64,000 nt of DNA from Doris montereyensis (taxonomy: Eukaryota > Mollusca > Gastropoda > Nudibranchia > Dorididae). Positions 13,436 to 23,997 of this stretch are shown here, piece by piece (the stretch's first letter is position 1; each line of letters opens with the position of its first letter). Position numbers and translations under genes: made by a program. Location of the stretch: positions 913,501 to 977,500 of the forward strand of contig JAXRKP010000007.1 in NCBI GenBank assembly GCA_037039925.1, in the 5' to 3' direction. The notes beneath the pieces were generated by a model. The model made no database searches. It saw only the letters and a list, made by a program, of their open reading frames with translations, and was not told the DNA's origin.

Positions 13436-13693
13436 GTTATTCTCTCTCTCTTAGTCTAGTCTTTCTCTGTCTCTGTCTCTTCTCTCTCTCTCTCTCTCTT
13501 TTAGCTCTATACTCTCTACCATCTCTCTGCGTCTCTGCATTACTCTCTCTCTCTCTCTCTCTCTCTCGTTCTCCTCCCCCACTAATTCTGGAAAGATCTC
13601 TCTCTCTCGCTCTGTCTCTCCCCCCTCCCTCTCTCTCTCCCTTCTCTCTTCTCGCAAAGGAGAGAAAGACAGAGGGCTCTCTGCATATTTTAA

Positions 13694-13747
<54 letters not shown>

Positions 13748-13797
13748 GTGTGTGTTTTAGTGTGACTTTCAATCGTCTTTCTCTATTAATCTCTCTC

Positions 13798-13828
<31 letters not shown>

Positions 13829-13875
13829 GGCTCTCTAGACAAATGCAAGTGTTTAGTAAGAATCTCTCTCTCAAT
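13436..13875. repeat. TC-rich microsatellite cluster
   Basis: Several blocks of TC repeat separated by short unique pieces. Open frames of Ser/Leu on the plus strand and Arg/Glu on the minus strand are by-products. Positions 13876-14565 hold no gene; there is a G-rich patch near 14065-14090. Confidence 0.95.
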
Positions 13876-14569
13876 CAGTTAGTTTAAATGCAACATGGAA
13901 AGGCAACCATGATAAAGAAGTAAAATGATTGTATGGATCGATGTAAAATACTTTCGATTCACATATATATTATTAGCATTGAATTATTATTAACCTTTTC
14001 ACTCTTTCACTTTCACTAGGGCTTTTTATCATCTGATTAAATGTGGCAATTGTGAATACAAAGGGAAGTGGGGGTGGGGGTGGGGTGGAAAAACCTCCTG
14101 CTTGCTGCAAAGCATTTAGACTGTTTACTCCTGAGATCTGTGTCTTTCGGGAGACTATGGCAGGAAGGAGATGTTAGCTTCCCCGACTGACAAGTTGTAT
14201 GTTCCTCTCAAACCCCCTCTCTTTCTTCTTCCCTTACCCCCTTTCATCCTCCTTTCAGTCTCCCTCAATTTCCTATCTTTCTCTTTCTTTGTTTCTCTGG
14301 TTGTGTGTCCATGGTTTGTGGGAATGGCATCCGATTTCCAACTATCTCACTGTCTCTATTCTGTATGTGATTTTGAACCCGACATAAGTTTGTCTCAACA
14401 AGTCGATACATGTAGTGCTATATTTATATCTTATAATTTATTTAAATTAATGAGGAGAGACTGAGGGTTGGGTGGGGGTTTCAGGTAAGTCCTTCTTCTT
14501 TGCTTTCACTTTCACTCCTTCACCTGGCAATTACTTCACTCTGAGATCACCACATTTCTGGTGGACCCG

Positions 14570-14770
14570 GCATACACATGTCCTATTTTTTCCTTCTCTT
14601 AACCCCCTCCCTGTCCAGGTATGTGGATCGACACCAGTCCATGGGAGATGGACATTAAAAAGGAGGTCCCATGTGCAGATCACAACACTCTGTGCAATTT
14701 AAGTATCCCTTAGCTGTTTACAGGACAATCTGAGATGTGGGCAAATCAAATGAAATCAAATCCTTACTGA
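14570..14770 (+). mobile_element. SINE family S1, 3' part
   Basis: Plus-strand body of S1 from the CCAGGTATGTGGATCGACACC block through AAAAAGGAGGTCCCATGTGC and TTAGCTGTTTACAGG to a GGGCAAATCAAATGAAATC tail. The tRNA-like head is absent. Confidence 0.8.
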
Positions 14771-16500
14771 GTAAGGGAAATTCGAATGACAAAAAGATCT
14801 AACATGATAATAATAGGCCCTATTATTTTGTTTTTATGGTTACAAGTCATAACTACCATATCTAGATCTAGTTTCCTTTAATATCCAACGTGACAATACT
14901 CGCCAAATACACCTACCAGTAGGATTTAAGATCTGTGGAGGCATCGTCATCAAAGGGCAGAGAACATAAGACACTGTACTTCATGAGCTTGAAATGTAAA
15001 TCTAATCTAGATCTTTTATCTTGAAAGATAGTCTCTTGATACACATGCAACCCACTTTCCAAATCGCAGGTGTTGTTGCACTCCTCTAGTCAGAAAAGTT
15101 CAAACATTTAAAAGCAGCACACTGAAGGTATTTTTGGAATGAGCTCAACGCAAAGGAAAAATAATAATATCAATCAACGTAGAATACAATCAATCAGTTT
15201 TCTTTCAATATGTATCTAACGGTACACGCATCGGCGTTGCCAACCGATGTAAACACCACTGTCACGTGACCGCCATGGACGATTGACTTCTCACGAAGAG
15301 AGGGATTTCAAGTCAGTTATATTGACATTGTCAAGCCTAGGATTAGATGTTGAAGTAAGGCTGGGAAGTGAGATCCAAAACATCATCAGTCCTAGTAGAC
15401 GCTTTTTCTTGACATTTGCTTCATTTGTCGAGTCAACTTTTTCTGAACTAACTGAAGATAGTGATGACTTAGCTTTATCATAATACCTGTAGTAACAATG
15501 GCATTTAGATGACCCAATCAGTGTTTGACTTTAAACCAAAATTGGATTAATATTTTTTGATTAAAGTAGAATATGCGCTGTTTGCAAGCTGACAGTAATA
15601 CTCAATTACAATTGAGCTCGTCAGTTATTATGAAGAAAAAATTTGAAAGTTTGCAAATCTGCTCTTCTCTTGTAACGAAACTTTATGCCTTTTTCATGCT
15701 TCTACTTTATGACAAAACGAGACCGGCATGACGGCTCTTTCTTCACTCTCCTCCTCCTGAAAATAACTTTTTCCAGAAACATGGCCACCCACATACAACA
15801 ATGCCCTGTTGAGGTCAAACATTTCGCATTGCCGACTGTTGGTTCGTATATTTATACTTTTTCTGTTCTTTATGCGTGTGCATTATTTGACACGTAGGCG
15901 ATGTCGTTCTTCCAAAGTTGTAGCAAGATATGATTACAACTTTTTTTCTCTGTGGATCTAGTCATTAAGTCAATGTGTGTCAGTTCAGTTCAGTGGGTGA
16001 GTACTGAGTTATAAAGTGAATAGGTGACTAGGTGAATGTTAGCCTAGTAAGTTATCAGTTATTTAGTATGTTATCAAACCATCTGTACATATTATTCAAG
16101 CATATTTCAATGGGCAGAAATCCTATTTTAGACACAATAATCCATTCACATCTTGAAGGTTGCCTGGAGGGTTTTCAAGACAAAAAATGTCTTTAAAAAA
16201 AATGGCAATGATGTTTACACAAAATGTTGACAAAGCAGCTGACATCCTGGCTCCGTTTTTCCCGTATTATTTTCTCTAGATCAAGCAAACTGATGTAAAA
16301 TGTGTATATGAGATGTATGGGGAGTATTAGCTGAGACAACTGAAAAGTTTTACCAATGCTTTATGTTGTCACACCTGTAAAAATAAGGATATTATATGTA
16401 ATAATAAGGACATATGTCGAGGCAACTAGATAATGGTAGTATAGTATGATTGGTCATCATGAGATAACGTCACGGCAACCAGTACAAGGGTTAAAAGACA

Positions 16501-16536
<36 letters not shown>

Positions 16537-16548
16537 AGGATATTGAGG

Positions 16549-16582
<34 letters not shown>

Positions 16583-16892
16583 CTCTCCCCCTAACTAACT
16601 GCAATATCGAATCATTTAATTTATAAATAAAAAGAGAGCAAACAATTATGACCATTTGTCATTTGGGGGGGGGGGGGGGATTCACCTGGATTAAGCTTTG
16701 GGACCAAAATGTTCATTTTCTGTTCTTTATATATTCGGATGGAATGATTAATTATCTACAAGTTTATGACAGAAACATCTCACAAGTTTATTGCAGAAAA
16801 ACGTCCATATGGTATATAATTGTTTTGTTACACAATATTTTGTAGACGAGGGTAGGTAAAAACAGTAAATTACCCTAACACTGATTGAGAAG
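14771..16892. other. Upstream region of MRPL45, no gene recognised
   Basis: Unique-looking AT-rich DNA with one TC microsatellite (16505-16590) and a run of about 13 G near 16667. Open frames near 15283 and 15685 have no recognisable domain and poor start context. The promoter of MRPL45 should lie in the downstream part; no TATA box or initiator can be called with confidence. Confidence 0.5.
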
Positions 16893-17003
16893 ATGGCACT
16901 GAAAACCTGTGTAACCGGCCAGCTATCACCATTTAATGCCACATCTAGTGACATGGTCGATCGACACGGTCCCAAAATGAACGTTGGCCCAATGATGAGT
17001 GAT
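16893..17003 (+). CDS. MRPL45: MRPL45 exon 1 (candidate)
   Basis: An ATG in good context (A at -3, G at +4) opens 37 codons, MALKTCVTGQLSPF..., and is followed by a consensus donor GTAAGAG in phase 0, exactly the phase exon 2 requires. The N-terminus should carry a mitochondrial import signal; the peptide has few acidic residues at its start but is not a textbook presequence. No homology supports it, so it rests on start context, donor and phase. Confidence 0.5.
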
Positions 17004-20000
17004 GTAAGAGAAGAGGTCAAATGTGCGGGGATGAGTTTGTAAACATGTGCAGAAGTACAGGAATAGAGGAATATAGAAAAAACTGGTCATTGTGGCGTCT
17101 TGTTTTCACAATAGTTCACATCTACACCTAGATTTACAATCCTCTTTACATGGTAACAATGCCAGAGACTGTCGAAAGAATAAGGGGGCTGCTACAAGAA
17201 AGGCAACCCGTCTAAAGTGTCTTTTTTTGTGTTATTTTCTTTTGATTTCTTTGTTATATTTTCCCGAAATAAATGGTTTTTTCCCCACTAAATTTCTATC
17301 TCCTCCATCATTTACTGTCAATTTGTATTATATTTGGAACAACAGGTTCCTGTCGTTAATGTTAATAGAATGACATCAGGTTTTTTATATATCTTGTAAA
17401 CCTTTTGAGAAAATACTTTTCTGTGTAATGAAAATGCCATGTTTGCATATAAACTATGTTATTTCCAAAATATCTTTAAAAAACCTGACATCACTATTTA
17501 GATATTGAATGGAAGAAACCATCTGCACAGGTTTTGAGTGATTTTATTCATAACTGAGGAGATAGATTTTGAAAATCCAAGATGGTGGCAGTTTCCTTGG
17601 CAACCATGGATGCTACAAATTTTTCAATGATATTGGATGATTATATTTTGACAGTTACTCATATATATACTAAAATAAAAAATCTTACTCAAAGGCAAAA
17701 GATATCACTTCAGGAGACATTTCAATTTGTTAAAATGAGGTAATTTTCATTTTGAGAGTAAATATATGTGTCATAGTGTACTGTCAAAGTCATCTCCCTG
17801 TATAATATAATGATGAATCTTTGTTTTCTTTATCCTTCACAGGCTTTGACCAAAATTGTTGGTGGTTGTGGCCCATCTTTGGCTATAGGAGAGAAACTAT
17901 CCAGCCACCATTTGAGTATTTCCCCTTTCAAACATTATTTGTATAAATGGAGGCAAGAAAGGAAGAAGAAAGTTATAAAGGTAAAAATTTTATTTGTACA
18001 GTGGAACTCGTTATAACGATTCCCCTGTTACAAGCAAAAAGTGTTGTTATTGCCGAGCTCTAACAATTCCCAGGCCATCTATTTTTCTTCCACTCCTTTG
18101 TAAACTCTCCGCTTGAGTAAGCAGGAAGGATCTTGTCTTTGTCCTTTAGAATTGTGTACAAAGTACTAGAGGGAATGTCAAATCGACGACATATCTCTGC
18201 ATTGGTACGTGTAGTTTCTTTCTTCTCCACTTCTTCTATTATGGAAACTTTCGTTTCAATGGTTAGTCTCTTTCTTTTTGAGAATTCATGGTGTAAAAAT
18301 TAAAAAGTAAAGTAAAAATAAGACGATGACTTGTGGCTAACACAAGAACAAAAGTGTCGACCGATCACAACGCTTTGGCTAGTGGCTGTGGTGTAGTGTA
18401 GCCCAATGAAGTAGGTTACACATGTGTATAGTTTACTATGCCGCTGCGCTGCGTGCGAGTCGATCGATAATCTAACGCTTTGGCTAGTGCTGGCTGGTAG
18501 CGGGCCTACACACGTGTATAGCCTACGTACATTGTACTGTATGGTACGGTACTCGTTCTTTGTTACCTTCTCCGCTCTATGACTTGATCGTGAATGCGTG
18601 TTGTGATATGTGTATGGATGAATGTGTGTGTTAGTTGAAAATTATGATTTTTATTTTCAGATAATTATTTTCGAGTTCTCGTTATTCCAGGTCTCTGGAT
18701 CGCTTGGTGTCGTTAAAACAGCTCTTTTCCAATAGAGAAATAATAAGGAAAAAACGGGGGATTTGAAAAAGTCTAGATTATTAACGAGCTTTCGTTATTT
18801 CTGATGTCGTTAAACATAAAGCACCACTGTATTTAACTGTTGATGTGAGAATCAGGAATTATATTTATATGTATTATTATATACAAGTAAATGGATCTAT
18901 CAACTCCCCGAACATTAGGATTTCATCTTGTAGATCTCAATCTAGGCATTGTTACCAGTTTAAAAAATTGATGGATTAGGAAGTGACAAGACTAATTTTA
19001 GATACTTATTTCAGATAATTTATCTATATAGGAAACGCTCTACTTTCCTTGCTTCTATTGTTATCATATCTCATTTCATTCAACAGATGTTCTCAGAGTG
19101 AAGGGAAATCCTATTGACGCTAGGGATGAAGCGTGGCGGAAGCCATATTGATAATGTCGGTGTTAGAGTTGAGTGACTTAAAGCTCAGACTTAAGAAGAA
19201 TCTGGTCTTTTTAAAAAGTATCAGCTATTCTAGTAGTATCCATTAGTAGTTCTCATGATAAAACTTAAATATAAGTCATTGAGATAAGTAAATAGGATCT
19301 GATCAGTGTCAAATTATTCAATTCAACTTGAAGTATGATCTAAAGAAGAGAGCAGAGAGGTGTACAGTAACTGCATTTTTACTTTCCTCAATTTACATCT
19401 TTTCAGGGAGTCCAATTTAAGATACTGTATGATGGATCTTGCTGGAGTGAAACGTAATTAATTAATGTTTCTCGCCCTTGGCAACGAGTGTCAGGCGGTT
19501 CACCACCTCGGGAGCAACGAGGAATTCAATACTTTAAACTTTATTTTAAATAACGCTAGGGGTAGAGGTGTAAACTGGCCGGCAGCATGATGGGACAATG
19601 GAGCTTTGGCATTGAGGAGGAGGAGATGGGGGGGGAGTGGGCTCTGTCTACCCAAAGTGGGGGTCCTCGATTGCCCTACATTTGAGCCGCAAGTATCCCT
19701 AACCGGCTTCAAGCCAATTGAGCTCAAAGGCATGGAAGAGGAGATGATAGATTTTGCTATCTTTCCATGCTCTTTTAACTGAAATGCTAACCATAACTTT
19801 ATGCAGTGATTGCTCTTGAAATTCACACAAATGTGGATAAAAAAAACAGAGGAATAATATGGTTATACACTGATGGATGGAAATTGGGACAGAGAGGGGG
19901 AGGGGGCGGGAGAAAACAGAACTAAAACAAAAAATTCAAAAAAGGAAAGGGAACCGTGGGAGTCATCCTTTTTTTTTTATGTTATCCTATGTCTAACTCT

Positions 20001-22648
20001 TCTCCACCAGAGGAGGTAGGTTCTGAAGACTAACCAAAATCGGTTAAGCATCATTTACAGAGTTCTCAACATCTCTATCAGCATTCATGAATGATTTCCT
20101 GCCACACTTCTTCCTTTGATTAACGTTGTTTTGGTTGCTATTTCGGCATGTTTCTCCTCTCAAAATCAACTTGTTAACGAGCACAGAATGTAAACCGGAA
20201 AGAGTTACTATTTTTGACCTGGAAATACTAGTATGATATTATTTCAATTGGATTGGAAGAGGCCAAATATTGGACTGGAATAGAATGATGTTGATTAAAC
20301 AAATTTGCGTATAATACATCGCTTGATGTTTAAAAATAAATGTGCTTGTTCGTTTCAGATTGACCTGCCTCAGTTGACTAAATTGAAGAAAGATGAAGAA
20401 AAATCACCTGAGACTCCAGATGAAATTCGAAAGAAGTTGAAAAAAGAAGGCGGCTTCCCCCTGCACGTATCAGGAATTGCCAATTAATATTTCATGCACT
20501 AGTGAGTGTGTGTCCTATGACAAGTTTTCTTGGAATTTGAATGATAGATTTAGATTGACTGCAAACAATAGATGTTTTTAACATATATATGTGTAATTTT
20601 GGAAGTGAATTTCAAATAATGATTATATGATGTGTCTGTAGGTCAATCATCTGAAAGGTGTCCCTTTTCCCTTTTGATAAGGTCATTTTTTTTCATAGAA
20701 GAAGGCCTTGTAAGACTTTTCACATCATATCATCTGTCCTGATCAAAATCTGAAATACTTATATTTGAAGTATGACACAATCGTTTTTTTAATTATATCA
20801 CTTGCATTTATATTAATGAGCATCCACAGGAGATATGTGTACATGCATGAGCAGATTCTTTTGCTATGCCTTGTTGATCCCATAAGATGTAAATGTTGTA
20901 AGTTTGTCCAATTTTCTAGGTTTTTATTTTCTCTGCTTTGGTTACGAACCCACAGTGGAAGAGATTTATGGGAATTCAGTTCTAGTGAATGTTAATTCTG
21001 AGGAGAAGACTCCCAGATAGTATTACTCCCATCTTGAGTTTTACTTGTTACTGGAAACTTTCAAGGCTTTCTGTCTCTCCTTGTTCACACTCTCTCAAGG
21101 GGTGGAGGTTGTTTAGTTCAGTGTCAGCCTATCTGGTGAATTATTGGCGAGGAGTATGTTAGTTCATGTTGAACCCGCCACCTCCACATTCACCCATTGC
21201 CTTCGCATAAGAAGAGTGTGCACCACCAACCATGTTAAAGTATGCTCCTTAAAAGAGATTGATTAACAAGGTCTTTTGTACATATATCCAATCATGACTA
21301 GCAGTTGTATTCACTGACAGATATTCAACACTGTAGAATAGAAGTGATGAATAAGGATATGAAGTAAATATTAAAGCCCTGTAGCAACAAATACAAAGGA
21401 ATAGGCAGAAAAAAACTTTGAGCACCAGACGATTGAACCTGTGACCTCAGACATGGTTTTTATTTGATTTGATTTAGCCACATCCACAACTGAGACGATC
21501 TTGTTGGTTTTGGCAGGATTTTGAATTTTGCCTGGACTGTCCTGTATATAGCCAAGGGATCTGTAAGTTGTAATGTGTACAGGGTGTTGCAATATGCACA
21601 CGGGACCTCCTTTTTATCATCCACCTCCGATGGGACTAGGTGTCGTTCTACCTACCTGGACAGAGGGGGGGGGGTAGGTAGGTTTAAAAAAAACTTGTGG
21701 AAACTATTCAACCTGATAGGGCTTGAGCCCATGACCCTTTTCGTTTGGTTGAGAGGCCAACACCTTGCCTCTGGACTACTGGAGTGGTCCACATGGGGGC
21801 TGATGGTGCTGCTGATCAAGGAATGAGTCAGGATCCAGTTGGTGATTTAATGGTCATTTTGATGAGCGAGAAAGGAGTTTGCAATGAAGAAGTAGTGAAC
21901 CAGACTTGGGATATCTGATTAAAGATGCCCCTTTTATCAAAATGTTGAGGGAAGAAGTGCTTTTATGTTACATTAAATTGGTTTTACAAACAAAGCACGT
22001 TTTTGAGAACTTCTGTAGCTGTATTTTCTCACTTAAAATTCCATCACCATTATTTTATTTTGATTTCCAGGGGAAATAACTGATCCATATCAACCTCCCA
22101 AGGGAGATGGGAAACTTTCCTCACTTAATCCAAGTGTAAGTTATAAGGAAGTTACAAGTGTTCATGAAGGTAGTTTACACAGCAAATCACATATTTTCCT
22201 TTCTTACTCTCAAATATAGATATGCTTACTATTTTGTGTAAATATCATATTCATGATTTGAATTTAATTTACCCACATCCACAACTAAGGTGATCTCTGC
22301 GCTTTTGGTAGGATTTTGATTTTTGCCCAGGCTGCCCTGTAAACAGCCAAGGGATCTTTACCGTGCACAGAGTATTGTGATCTGCACATGGCACCTCCTT
22401 TTTATTGTCCATATCCGATGGGACTTGGTGTCGATTCACCTACCTGGACAAGGGGGTAGATTTTGATTGAAAAAGTAGAGAAAAAATTTTCAACCGTTGA
22501 GGGGTTCGAACCCACTATCTTTTGGTTGAGAGGCTGACACCTTGCCTCTGGACTACCGAGTCCCCCAAATATCATGGAGATAAACAAAAACATGTGAAAA
22601 ATATATTTTTCTTCTTTCAAACTGTCCAACATCACATTCCTTTCTCTT

Positions 22649-22747
<99 letters not shown>

Positions 22748-22788
22748 TTCTCTCTCTCTCTCTCTCTTTCTCTTTCTCTGTCTGTCTG

Positions 22789-22866
<78 letters not shown>

Positions 22867-23902
22867 CGTTTATAATAAAGTATCTAAAAACTGAAAAATA
22901 GTTTGCCTGGACGTCATTACTAAGCATTCTCTTCTCCCTGTTCTCCTGTTTAGAAAATGACAGAAAAAGTGGGTGGAGAAACCAAGACGTTCAGAGCTCT
23001 GAGAGCAATCCGAAAGTATGAGGAACTTGAATCCTCTGATTTTGCAGAGCAAGTACAAAACATTGCAATGGAGGCCCAAAGCTTGTTGCATGAGTAAGTA
23101 TGTCGGACGTAGCTAGATGCTTTTTAATTATAGTATAATTATAAGTTTGAAATGCAGCCTCTCAGTCAACACAATGCACCATACTACAATGGATACCTGG
23201 ACACTGCCCTGCCAGATTGATGGGAATGAGTGTGCAGATGAACTCACAAAGAAAGGTTTGAGTTCAACCTCAAGATTCTCTACCATTGGCTTTTGAGGAA
23301 GAGAAGATAAGATAATTATCAAGGCAATCAATGGGAGATAATCGCAGTAGCTATAACCCCAGTGACCCCATTCACCAACTTGACAGACTGGGCATAACCG
23401 TCTCCATCTACATATGTATCGCTACTGAAATTTGGGGAATCAGAAGGCTGTGAGTGTGGAGCATCACACAGAATACTGAATATATTCTCCAGCAGTGTCC
23501 GCTCCACAGAATGGAGGGAACAGCAATATGGCCGGGCAAAACACCTCAAGAAAAGCTCTACATTCCTACAGATAATCTGCAAAAGACTATGCACTTCATG
23601 GAGACAATCCGCATCCTGATCTGATCTGCTGGCAAAGAGATTGAAGAAGAAGAAAATTTAGCCTTGGATTGGAGAAAATAATTGTTCTTTTTACGAAAGC
23701 CCCCAAAGCCGCTATTTAAAAAAAAAAAGTGTTCTGGATTCGGATTTATATAGCTTTCATTTGAGGTTTTATTTATCTCACTGACAAATTTTAATCAAAG
23801 CTAATCTTGCTTGTTTTAATTTGTCACTTTCATTCTAACTTGGTAATTCTTATTCACAAACTTGCTTAACTTTGTTGATTAAAATTTCATTTTGTTTGTC
23901 TC

Positions 23903-23945
<43 letters not shown>

Positions 23946-23958
23946 GTCTCTCTCTCTG

Positions 23959-23997
<39 letters not shown>

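Noticed and set aside
15283..15483. Possible small gene (SHEERDFKSVILTLSSLG)
   Set aside because: It has no ATG at its start, no recognisable domain and no splice or repeat context in support.
15781..15836. Alternative first exon for MRPL45 starting MATHIQQCPVE
   Set aside because: The possible donors (GTCAAA, GTTGGT) are poor; the candidate at 16893-17003 has a consensus donor and correct phase.
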